Below, in pieces: positions 23,146-32,755 of a DNA stretch of 64,000 nucleotides (positions are counted from its first letter, which is position 1; each line of letters starts with the position of its first letter). The notes under the pieces are model-generated. The model did no database searches and was not told where the DNA came from. It saw nothing but the letters and a program-made list of their open reading frames with translations. A program made the position numbers and the translations under genes. The DNA is from Microstegium vimineum (taxonomy: Eukaryota > Streptophyta > Magnoliopsida > Poales > Poaceae), in contig CM039128.1 in assembly GCA_022036555.1 (NCBI GenBank), positions 7,248,839 to 7,312,838 on the forward strand. Direction: 5' to 3'.

Positions 23146-23371
23146 AGTTTCAATATGTGGTGAAGATCTTACTATTTATTCACAGGATGTCAATAATATA
23201 ATGGGACTCCGGATTCAAGGCTATGATGTAGACAAATATATAAAACAAACAACGAAGGGTTAAGAGGAAACTGTAAAAACTGAATTTTTTATGACGTATG
23301 CCAATGCGAAAAAACAAGCTTGAGCTAAAAGGGCTGGAAGACATGCTTAATACTTCAAAATGGCGGGTGGT
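23146..23371 (+). repeat. Apex-proximal piece of the right palindrome arm
   Basis: It is the inverted partner of about 22905-23137. The apex is at about 23138-23145, between CCACATAAATTGAAA and TTTCAATATGTGG. The piece ends in GTGGT, the target duplication of Sirevirus 2, so the arm continues at 32761. Confidence 0.8.
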
Positions 23372-24663
23372 TGAAAGGTCCTAACCCAAGGCTAGAGGGG
23401 GGTGAATAGCCTAAATTGAAAACTTAAAGCAAACTCAACAACTTGTTAGATACAAATGAGGCGAAGCTCGTCTTGCACTAGCAAACTAAGGGATGCGAAG
23501 CCTTCTAACCACAATTGCTATCCTAATATAAATCTAGGATCACTCAATTCCTACTCAAGTCTAGTAGCCCTCTAGGCACAACCTTAATATACTAAGATAA
23601 GAATGAATAAGGTAATGCAAAGATAGGGAGAGTGATAATACCGCCGTGTCGAGGTAATGAGCCAATCAAGCGTTCTCCAATCAATACAATCAATCACAAT
23701 GATGAACAAGAGATTGACACTTGATTTTTCACCCGAGGTTCACTAGTTTGCCAACTAGCTACGTCCCCATTGTGTCGGCTTACTCACTTGGAGGTTCACG
23801 CGCTAATTGGAATGTTTTCTAGCCGTTACCCTGATAAGTTGGCGACAGACGCTCGACATGGGGGCGACGGACGCTCCGTCGCCAGCGTCCGACGCTCTGT
23901 CAGAACTAGCCGTTGGAATGTTTCGTGAGCGACGGACGCTCCGTGCCAGCGTCCTACGCTCTGACCTCCAGTGTCCGGCGCCTATCTTCAAACCGCTCGC
24001 TCGCAGAGCTCTTTGGAAGCCCGACGGACGCTCCACTCGTTTTGCGACGGACGCTGCGCCTCAGCGTCCGACGCCCTCTGACTTTTCTCTAGAGCTTCTC
24101 TGTGACCGATGGACGCTCTGAGTTCACAGACCTAGCGTCCGACGCCATCGTCCGTTGCGTTGGACAGCGTCCGACGCCCTTATCTTCAGCGTCCGACGCC
24201 CTTTCTGCGTCTCTGCTTTTTCCACCTTTGCTCCAAGTTGCCAAGCACTAAGATACCTCTTTAGTGAACACTTCTTGGCATGTTTTACTTGATATTTAGC
24301 ATGGTGTATATCACTAGGTCCTAGATGCACATGCAATATAGATAACACCTAGTGGCACTCGACAAACTGCAATCACTTTTGCATTTTCCCCTCTTAATAG
24401 TACGGTTGTCTAACCTAAATGTGATCACACCCGCTTGGTGTCTTGATCACCATAAGAAAATCCCTAGCATATACCTTTGCCTTGTTTAGCTTAGGATCAT
24501 TCCACTTCCCTTCTTCTCCAAGTGTGAGCTTTAGGTTTCCACCACCTTTGCTTGCTCCACCACTTGTCATCATCTTCAATGAGTGTACTGGACCTACTCA
24601 AACACTTAGAGCTAGGTTAGTACTTAGGCTTCATCAATTACCAAAATCCCTATGGAGTCTTCA
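23372..24663 (-). repeat. 3' LTR of Sirevirus 2, promoter-deleted
   Basis: It matches the other LTR but lacks about 435 bases equivalent to 31472-31906. The break lies after GCGCTAATTGG at 23810. The lost part includes the TATA box of the LTR. At 1292 bases it is clearly shorter than its 1723-base partner. Confidence 0.92.
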
Positions 24664-24679
24664 ATCTCCCCCTTTTTGG
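24664..24679 (-). other. Polypurine tract of Sirevirus 2
   Basis: On the minus strand AAAAAGGGGGAGAT lies directly before the 3' LTR, the expected primer for plus-strand DNA synthesis. Confidence 0.85.
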
Positions 24680-25723
24680 TAATTGATGACAACCCAATAT
24701 AAATGATAGGAAATATGATTTTGAATCCTCACAAGGTTTGCAAGTGTTTTACTCCCCCTATATATGTGCACTTCTTATGATTATGAGTCAAAGCTTTGCA
24801 CATATGCTTAGATAGATCTTTTGGGAGGGGTAAACTACTTGCAAACTATGACATGATGCTAAGGTATAAGAAATGGACCTTTGAAGCGTGATACCAATCG
24901 AAGTGCGCCAAAAATACCTTCCTTAGCAACATGGTTAGCTCGATACCAATGGAAAGACATGAAAATATCTATGGTTCTAGCTAACATCTATACATGCTAG
25001 TGATCAATTCATCAATCAAGATTATACTAGGCATGTACCACACAAGCAAGCCATATTGAATTGAAGTACAATGCAAGCAAACATATGTGTGAATGCACAT
25101 TCAAATGCAACAACTTGTTCATAGGCTTGCTCCCCCTATTTGTGTGCTCAAATTTTAATTTTTCACTTTCAAAAATATCCCTCTTTTATTTCAAATTACT
25201 TTCTCTCCCCTTTACCACTTTTTCTCTTTTTCTCTCCCCCTTTACTTTCTCTCTTTATATCAATTATTTTCTCTCCCCCTTTGTCATAAATTACCACAAA
25301 GGGACCACTTGTTGTAGTTATATCAAGTAAATTCATAAAGGAGGTGGGGTGAAAATTAACCATTTTTGTTCATCCTAGATCACTTGTCCTACATATTTAA
25401 CACAGTTTAAACCATGGACAAGCTTTTTCACACATCTTACAATGGTTATCTTATCCATGTTGGTTAAATACAAGAGCAAATGTTCTAGACTAAACATGTG
25501 AAGATGCAAGCTTATCATCATGCCATATGATACCACTTGGACAAACAAGTCAAAGAAGCAAGAGTGGTAGCATATACACATACAAAACATTTTATTTTTT
25601 ATGAATGAGCCTAAATGAGTGATGTCTATATGTTCTACACAAGTCTAGCAAAGGATGAATGCACATGTCAAACAATTGTACCTTGCTATCTTGGAGTAGA
25701 GGCATGTCATACATGGGGTTGCA
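24680..25723 (-). repeat. Sirevirus 2 post-pol region with iterated purine motifs
   Basis: On the minus strand AAAGGGGGAGAG-type motifs occur at about 25271-25282, 25232-25243 and 25203-25213, with shorter ones near 25131 and 24751. No envelope-like frame is visible. The arrangement parallels that of Sirevirus 1. Confidence 0.7.
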
Positions 25724-26262
25724 TCAACTCATGTTGGAGAAATCCAAGATATTCAACTCATTCCTTAACTTGCAAAATCTCTTCTCATCAAGTGGCTTGG
25801 TGAATATGTCGGCTAATTGATCATCGGTGCCCACATTGTCAATGTAAATGTCACCCTTTTGTTGATGATCTCTTATGAAATGGTGTCTCACATCTATGTG
25901 CTTTGTTCTAGAGTGTTGGATGGGATTGCTTGTAAGCTTCACCGCACTCTCATTATCACATAGCAAGGGAACCTTCTTGAAATTGATTCCATAATCCTTC
26001 AAGGTGGCCTTCATCCATAATAGTTGTGCACAACAACTCCCCGCACTAATGTATTCGGCTTCGGCGGTAGAGAGTGCCACACTATTTTGCTTCTTGGATG
26101 ACCATGAGACTAGTGATCTTCCCAAAAGTTGACATGTTCCACTAGTGCTCTTCCTATCAACCTTGCATCCCGCATAATCGGAGTCCGAATATCCAACCAA
26201 TTCAAATCTTGACCCCTTGGAAAACCATAATCCAACCTCTTGTGTATGCTTTAAATATCTCA
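25724..26262 (-). pseudogene. Sirevirus 2 pol, RNase H part
   Basis: The segment carries the RNase H motifs YSDSDYAGCKVDRKSTSG, then AEAEYISAGSCCAQLLW and LCDNESAV, and ends with the usual TKHIDVRHHFIRDH tail. It is one frame away from the preceding reverse transcriptase. A single T appears to be missing in the ATATGAGATA context at about 26257, where the RT frame meets a TGA. RNase H would remove the RNA template strand. The sequence is otherwise well preserved, which suggests a recent mutation. Confidence 0.88.
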
Positions 26263-27438
26263 TATCCTCTTTGTGGCTTTCAAATGACTCTCTCTAGGAG
26301 ATGCTTGAAATCTAGCACACATGCATACACTAAACATGACATCCGGTCGTGATGCGGTTACATAGAGTAGACTTCCAATCATTGATCGATATAGTGTTTG
26401 TTCAACCATCATGCCACTTGTGTCACTATCCAAGTGTTCATTTGTCCCCATGGGAGTACTAATGCCTTTAGCATCTTCTAACCCAAACTTCTTGATCATA
26501 TCTTTGATGTACTTGCCTTGACTCACAAATGTACCATTCTTCATTTGCTTGATTTGGAGTCCAAGAAAGTAACTAAGTTCACCAATCATGGACATCTCAA
26601 ATTCATTTGCCATCATTTCACCAAACTCTTCACAAAAATCTTGATTTGTAGACCCAAAGATAATGTCATCCACATAAATTATCAAGACAAACAAGTCACT
26701 TCCAATCTTATTAGTGAATAGAGTGGTGTCAACCAAACCAATCTTGAATCCCTTAGAGAGGAGGAAACTTCTCAACCTCTCATACCATGCTCTAGGTGCT
26801 TGATTCAATCCATAGAGAGCTTTCTTGAGCTTGAATACATGGTTGGGCTTCTTTATATCTTCAAATCTGGGTGGTTGCTCAACATACACTTCCTCATTGA
26901 TGTACCCATTCAAGAATGCACTTTTGACATCCATTTGGTACAACTTGATGTTATGTGCACAAGCATAGGCTAATAGAATCCTTATTGCCTCTAATCTTGC
27001 CACCGGAGCATATGTTTCCCCAAAGTCAAGACCCTCAACTTGAGTGTACCCTTGTGCAACTAGTCTTGCTTTGTTTCTCACCACTATTCCATCTTGATCT
27101 TGCTTGTTCTTGAATACCCATTTGGTTCCAATGACATTGTGATTTCTTGGTCTATCCACTAGTTCCCAAACTTGATTTCTTGTGAAGTTGTTAAGTTCTT
27201 CATGCATAGCATTTATCCAATCCACATCCTTCAAAGCCTCATCAATCTTGATTGGCTCAAATGATGAGACAAAAGAGTAATGCTCACAAAATGAATTCAA
27301 TCTTGATCTTGTTTGAACACCACTTTGAATGCCTCCAATAACTTGATCTAGCAGATGATCTCTTGCAATATTAGTAGGTTGGAGTACTTGCATGTGAGAA
27401 TCTTGAGAATTTGATTGAGATGATGATGGACTAGCCTC
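26260..27438 (-). pseudogene. Sirevirus 2 pol, reverse transcriptase part
   Basis: It lies in the same frame as the upstream protease-integrase part but is cut off by one TAA at 27439-27441. Motifs in order are WINAMHEELNNFTRNQVW, IGTKWVFKNK, QMDVKSAFLNGYI, KKALYGLNQAP (family LKQAP) and YVDDIIFGS, with both catalytic aspartates. SYFLGLQIKQ and YRSMIGSLLYVTASRPD follow. The frame then meets the single-base shift at about 26257. Reverse transcriptase copies the element RNA into DNA. The domain itself looks intact. Confidence 0.9.
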
Positions 27439-28911
27439 TTATTGATCTTGACCTTGAGCTTCACTAGCATTTGCTTGATCTTGATTTTGAGAGCCACTTG
27501 CTTCTTCTTGTAAGGGGATGGTCACTTGATCTTCATCTTCTTCTTGTACTTGTCTAGGTCTAATGTCACCAATGTCCATATCTTTCATTGCGTTGATCAA
27601 TTTGTCACCTCTCACATCATCCAAGTTTTCTTGTTCATCTTGAGAGCCTTGTGTTTCATCAAATTCCACATCATGCACTTCCTCAAGAATTCCACTAGAT
27701 GAGTTCCATACTCTATAAGCCTTGCTTGATGTAGAGTAACCAAGTAGAAATCCCTCATCACATTTCTTCTCAAACTTGCTTAGTCTTGTTCCTTTCTTTA
27801 ATATATAGCATTTGCACCCAAATACCCGAAAGTAATCAATGTTTGGCTTTCTTCCATTCAATAGTTCATATGGAGTCTTCTCAAGCATTCCATGACAATA
27901 GAGACGGTTGCTAGAGTAGCAAGCCGTGTTGATAGCTTCGGCCCAAAAAGAATGACTCACATTGTATTCACTCAACATTGATCTTGCCATGTCAATCAAG
28001 GTTCTATTCTTTCTTTCAACTATCCCATTTGATTGTGGAGTGTACTTTGGAGAGAATTGATGGTTGATTCCAAAGTCATCACAAAGTTCATCAATTCTTG
28101 TGTTCTTGAACTCACTTCCATTGTAACTTCTAACTCTCTTGATAGTTGTTTCAAACTCATTATGGCATCTTTTGACAAATGTTTTGAAGATATAAAATGT
28201 GTCACTCTTGTCACTTAAGAAGAATACCCATGTGTATCTTGTGAAGTCATCAACTATCACAAAACCATACTTGTTCCCACCAATGCTTGCATATGTAGTT
28301 GGCCCAAAGAGATCCATGTGCAATAACTCAAATGCTTTGCTTGTACTCATGATGCTCTTCTTTGGATGAGTGTTGCCAACTTGCTTTCCGGCTTGACATG
28401 CACTACATAGCTTGTCCTTTTCAAATGAGACATCCTTCAAGCCTCTCACTAGATCATGTTTGACTAACTTGTTCAATTGCTTCATGCCAACATGTCCAAG
28501 TCTTCTATGCCATAGCCAACCCATGCTTGATTTTGTGATGAGACATGTTGAGAGTTGAGTCTCACTAGCATTGAAATCCACAAGATAGAGATTCTCATAC
28601 CGAAAACCCTTGAAGATCATATTAGAGCCATCCACACTTATGATTTCCACATCCTCCACTCCAAATATGCACTTGAAACCGAGATCACATAGTTGAGCCA
28701 CCGACAATAAGTTGAACTCAAGCCTTTCAACTAGAAGCACATTGCTAATGCTAAGATCATTTGAGATAGCAATCTTTCCAAGCCCTTTCACCTTGCCTTT
28801 TCCATTATCACCAAATGTGATATTATCAAATCCATGGTCACTATCTTGGTTGATTGAGTTGAACATTCTTCCATCTCCGGTCATGTGTTGAGTGCACCCA
28901 CTATCAAGCAC
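27439..28911 (-). pseudogene. Sirevirus 2 pol, protease and integrase
   Basis: It opens with the intact aspartic protease motif LDSGCTQHMTG. The integrase zinc site WHRRLGHVGMKQLNKLV...CSACQAGK keeps all four HHCC ligands. The core has LLHMDLFGP with the first Asp and NGIVERKNRTLIDMARSM with the Glu. The second catalytic position reads RSYNGSEF instead of the usual RSDNGSEF, so the Asp is a Tyr, as a single G to T change would give. The frame ends at a TAA (27439-27441) in the Q- and E-rich linker before the reverse transcriptase. Integrase inserts the cDNA, and this substitution should abolish catalysis. Confidence 0.9.
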
Positions 28912-28953
28912 CCAATGCCTCCCTCCGGCTTTGTAATTGACCTACAAGAGAGA

Positions 28954-30975
28954 TTAATTCTTTTTAGGTACCCAAACTTGCTTGGGTCCTCCAAGGTTAG
29001 TTACCAAGGATTTTGGTACCCAAATGGACTTCTTGGAAGCCATCCATGGTGCACCAACAAACTTGGCATGAACACCATTAGTACCCTTGGAAAGAATGTA
29101 CAATGAATCAACTCTAATAGAGGATATTTCTTGCTTGGCCTTCTTGTTCTTGCATACTTGCTCATTGTGACCAACTTGCTTACAACTCTTGCAATAGCTA
29201 CCGGTGTTCTTCACAAAACGAGTTTTGTGAGAAACAAAAGCGGCCTTGCCTTTCTTGGGGGTATAGCCCAATCCCTCTTTGTAGAGAGAAGCTCTTTGGC
29301 TACCCAAGCACATAAGCAAGCGGTCCTCACCTCCATAAGCCTTAGCTAAGGAGTGATTGAGCTTTACAACCTCCTTCTTGAGTGTTTCATTTTCAACCAT
29401 TAGTGGGGCATCACAAGTAGAGCCATCACTAGTAGATGAAGTAGAAGTGGTAGTGCTACAAGAGGGGTTAGTGGGAGCAACAATGATAGGAGCATATAAT
29501 GACTCATCAATAATATCACACGTAACTCCCATGTCACATGTTTGAACAATCTCTTTCTTACTTTGATCTAAGAGAGAGGAATAAGCTCTTTCAAGCTTAG
29601 TGTGAGACTTCACTAGCTTCTCATGGGCTTCCATTAGCCTCTCATGAGATGCTACGACCTCATCAAGGTTTTGCTCAAGAGCCACATTGGTCTTGCGCAA
29701 TTCCTTGCATTCCTTCCTCTTCTTATCTATGTATTCTTTAGCTTGTTCAAGCATGTCCATGAGTTCCTCCTTTGAGGGCTCCTCACTATCACTATCGCTC
29801 TCACTCTCATCATGAGAAAGTACCTTAGTGGATTTGGCCATGAAGCATGATGATGAAGTGTCAAATAGAGAGATCTTGTCCCTCATTGCAATGCTCACAA
29901 AAGCCTTCTTCTTGGTGGATGTCTTCTTTTCTTGATCATCATCTTCACCACTAGAAGAATCACTATCCCATGTCACAATGTGAGAATACCCCTTCTTCTT
30001 CTTCTTGTAAAAGGTGGGCTTCTTCTCTTTCTTGTCTCTCTTCTTGTGATCATCATCATCCTTGTCACTATTGTATGGGCAATGAGCAATGAGATGATCA
30101 AAGCTTCCACACTTGAAGCACTTCCTTGGCTCATCAAAGTTCTTGGAAGATGGTCTCTTTCTTCTTGCATGATATCCCTTCTTCTTCATGAATCTTCCAA
30201 ACTTTCTCACAAAGAGAGCCATTTCTTCTTCATCAATCTCACTATCACTTGAGCCTTCATCTTCACTAGATTCTTCAACCTTGGCTTTGCCCTTGCTCTT
30301 GTGTGATGAAGTAGCTTTGAAAGCTATGCTCTTCTTCTTCTCATCTTTCTTTTCTTCTTTCTTGACATCTTTTTCTTTGTTGTCCCGATAAGCTTCTTGA
30401 GTCATCACATCTCCCAAGACTTGGTTGGGAGTCACGGTGTCCAATCCACCTCTCACAATCAAGGTCACAAGAGTCTCAAACCGAGATGGGAGACTTCTCA
30501 AGAACTTGTGAGAAAAGTCCTTGTCCTCAACCTTCTCTCCGAGGGTCGTGAGATCATTGACTAGCACTTGTAGCCTATGGAACATCTCCGGCACATTCTC
30601 ATCATCCTCCATCTTGAAACTTGCAAATTTTTCTTTGAGGATGTATGCCTTTGCACTCTTGACGGCTTGGGTGCCTTCAAATGATTCTTCTAGCTTCTTC
30701 CAAGCCTCATGAGCACTCTCAAGATTCTTGATTTGCTCAAACACTTTTTCATCAAGTGCCTCATGAATAGCACTTAGAGCAATATCATTGTGTTGCAACT
30801 TTTCTTCCTCTTGCGGAGTAGGAGCTTCCTCATCTTCAACCTCAAACTTTTTGTCCACCACAAGCCACACTTTTCTACTAATTGACTTGATGTGAGCGGT
30901 CATCTTGACTTTCCAATAGCCATAGTTGGTGCCATCGAACTTGGGTGGCTTCTTCATGTTGTTGATTTGAGCCAT
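28954..30975 (-). CDS. Sirevirus 2 gag, 673 residues
   Basis: The ATG at 30975 lies about 45 bases after the primer site and begins MAQINNMKKPPKFDGTNYG, the usual Copia gag N-terminus. The capsid-like UBN2 region covers about residues 15-190. An acidic, lysine-rich region with KKxEEKKDEKK follows, then a zinc knuckle CFKCGSFDHLIAHC and, near the C-terminus, a second knuckle CKSCKQVGHNEQVC, both CX2CX4HX4C. A coiled-coil segment (about 410-480) lies between the two. The frame is uninterrupted for 2 kb, which again marks the element as young. It stops at a TAA at 28954, and a TAG follows 12 bases later, before pol in the same frame. Such a gag-pol stop is common in this lineage and would need readthrough or another bypass. 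Confidence 0.9.
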   Translation of the reverse strand: MAQINNMKKPPKFDGTNYGYWKVKMTAHIKSISRKVWLVVDKKFEVEDEEAPTPQEEEKLQHNDIALSAIHEALDEKVFEQIKNLESAHEAWKKLEESFEGTQAVKSAKAYILKEKFASFKMEDDENVPEMFHRLQVLVNDLTTLGEKVEDKDFSHKFLRSLPSRFETLVTLIVRGGLDTVTPNQVLGDVMTQEAYRDNKEKDVKKEEKKDEKKKSIAFKATSSHKSKGKAKVEESSEDEGSSDSEIDEEEMALFVRKFGRFMKKKGYHARRKRPSSKNFDEPRKCFKCGSFDHLIAHCPYNSDKDDDDHKKRDKKEKKPTFYKKKKKGYSHIVTWDSDSSSGEDDDQEKKTSTKKKAFVSIAMRDKISLFDTSSSCFMAKSTKVLSHDESESDSDSEEPSKEELMDMLEQAKEYIDKKRKECKELRKTNVALEQNLDEVVASHERLMEAHEKLVKSHTKLERAYSSLLDQSKKEIVQTCDMGVTCDIIDESLYAPIIVAPTNPSCSTTTSTSSTSDGSTCDAPLMVENETLKKEVVKLNHSLAKAYGGEDRLLMCLGSQRASLYKEGLGYTPKKGKAAFVSHKTRFVKNTGSYCKSCKQVGHNEQVCKNKKAKQEISSIRVDSLYILSKGTNGVHAKFVGAPWMASKKSIWVPKSLVTNLGGPKQVWVPKKN

Positions 30976-31018
30976 GATCACACCGTAGGTTGTTAAGCCT
31001 CAAATTGACGGTGTACTA

Positions 31019-31030
31019 GCTTTGATACCA
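31019..31030 (-). other. Primer binding site of Sirevirus 2
   Basis: On the minus strand TGGTATCAAAGC follows the 5' LTR after two bases. It differs at one position from the usual complement of initiator tRNA-Met (TGGTATCAGAGC). Confidence 0.85.
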
Positions 31031-31032
31031 CT

Positions 31033-32755
31033 TGAAAGGTCCTAACCCAAGGCTAGAGGGGGGTGAATAGCCTAAATTGAAAACTTAAAGCAAACTCAAC
31101 AACTTGTTAGATACAAATGAGGCGAAGCTCGTCTTGCACTAGCAAACTAAGGGATGCGAAGCCTTCTAACCACAATTGCTATCCTAATATAAATCTAGGA
31201 TCACTCAATTCCTACTCAAGTCTAGTAGCCCTCTAGGCACAACCTTAATATACTAAGATAAGAATGAATAAGGTAATGCAAAGATAGGGAGAGTGATAAT
31301 ACCGCCGTGTCGAGGTAATGAGCCAATCAAGCGTTCTCCAATCAATACAATCAATCACAATGATGAACAAGAGATTGACACTTGATTTTTCACCCGAGGT
31401 TCACTAGTTTGCCAACTAGCTACGTCCCCATTGTGTCGGCTTACTCACTTGGAGGTTCACGCGCTAATTGGCATCACACGCCAAACCCGTCACCGGGTGC
31501 CACACAACCAACACAAGATGAGGGCACTCAAAGACACGAGCAATTTACTAGAGTTACCTTTGCGATCTCCCGCGGGGAAGGCACAAGAACCCCTCACAAT
31601 CAACTTGTAGTCGACGAAGCACAATCACCAAGCTTCTCGAACTACCTCCGCTGCTCCAAACCGTCTAGGTGATGGCAATCACCAAGAGCAACAAGAAATC
31701 CGCAGCGAAAACACCTCCCAAGTGCCACTAGATGCAAGCTATATGCGAAATGCACTTGGATCACTCAATCTCTTTTGGAAATCCACTAACCAAGCATGGA
31801 GATGAGTGGGAAGGAGTTTGCTCAGCTCAAAGGAGTCTCAAGATGTTCAAATGTGTGAGAGCGAGACTCCCCAAGCCGGCCAACACATATTTATAGACCC
31901 CCTCAAGTTTTCTAGCCGTTACCCTGATAAGTTGGCGACGGACGCTCGACACGGGGGCGACGGACGCTCCGTCGCCAGCGTCCGACGCTCTGTCAGAACT
32001 AGCCGTTGGAATGTTTCGTGAGCGACGGACGCTCCGTGCCAGCGTCCGACGCTCTGACCTCCAGTGTCCGGCGCCTGTCTTCAAACCGCTCGCTCGCAGA
32101 GCTCTCTGGAAGCCCGACGGACGCTCCACTCGTTTTGCGACGGACGCTGCGCCTCAGCGTCCGCCGCCCTCTGACTTTTCTCTAGAGCTTCTCTGTGACC
32201 GACGGACGCTCTGAGTTCACAGACCTAGCGTCCGACGCCATCGTCCGTTGCGTTGGACAGCGTCCGACGCCCTTATCTTCAGCGTCCGACGCCCTTTCTG
32301 CGTCTCTGCTTTTTCCACCTTTGCTCCAAGTTGCCAAGCACTAAGATACCTCTTTAGTGAACACTTCTTGGCATGTTTTACTTGATATTTAGCATGGTGT
32401 ATATCACTAGGTCCTAGATGCACATGCAATATAGATAACACCTAGTGGCACTCGACAAACCGCAATCACTTTTGCATTTCCCCTCTTAATAGTACGGTTG
32501 TCTAACCTAAATGTGATCACACCCGCTTGGTGTCTTGATCACCATAAGAAAATCCCTAGCATATACCTTTGCCTTGTTTAGCTTAGGATCATTCCACTTC
32601 CCTTCTTCTCCAAGTGTGAGCTTTAGGTTTCCACCACCTTTGCTTGCTCCACCACTTGTCATCATCTTCAATGAGTGTACTGGACCTACTCAAACACTTA
32701 GAGCTAGGTTAGTACTTAGGCTTCATCAATTACCAAAATCCCTATGGAGTCTTCA
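31033..32755 (-). repeat. 5' LTR of Sirevirus 2, complete
   Basis: It runs TGAAAGGTCC...GGAGTCTTCA on the plus strand and is 1723 bases long. A dense array of GCGTCCGACGC words and their CGACGGACGCTC complements lies at about 31935-32300. It keeps the TATA box and leader segment that the other LTR has lost. Confidence 0.92.
31888..31895 (-). promoter_or_regulatory. TATA box in the Sirevirus 2 5' LTR
   Basis: TATAAATA on the minus strand, in GGTCTATAAATATGTG context, points into the element. It splits the LTR into about 860 bases of U3 and about 830 bases of R plus U5. It lies inside the segment deleted from the 3' LTR. Confidence 0.65.

Larger units (their letters stand above)
23372..32755 (-). 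mobile_element. Sirevirus 2: young Copia LTR retrotransposon
   Basis: TG...CA LTRs at both ends are flanked by GTGGT (23367-23371 and 32756-32760). On the minus strand the order is 5' LTR (31033-32755), primer site, gag, pol, purine motifs and 3' LTR (23372-24663). The LTR copies differ by roughly ten changes over the 1.28 kb they share, apart from one deletion, which suggests insertion well under a million years ago at common grass rates. Gag is intact. Pol has one in-frame stop, one single-base frameshift and a catalytic substitution in integrase. It sits inside the right arm of an older palindrome. Confidence 0.93.

Noticed and set aside
22883..23263. 126-residue frame across the palindrome apex
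   Set aside because: It joins antisense of one arm to sense of the other. Only the second half (SICGEDLTIYSQDVNNIMGL) may be real protein, and it belongs to the decayed arm gene.
23372..32755. An envelope-like gene in Sirevirus 2
   Set aside because: The 1 kb after pol has no frame of useful length. Only purine motifs are present.
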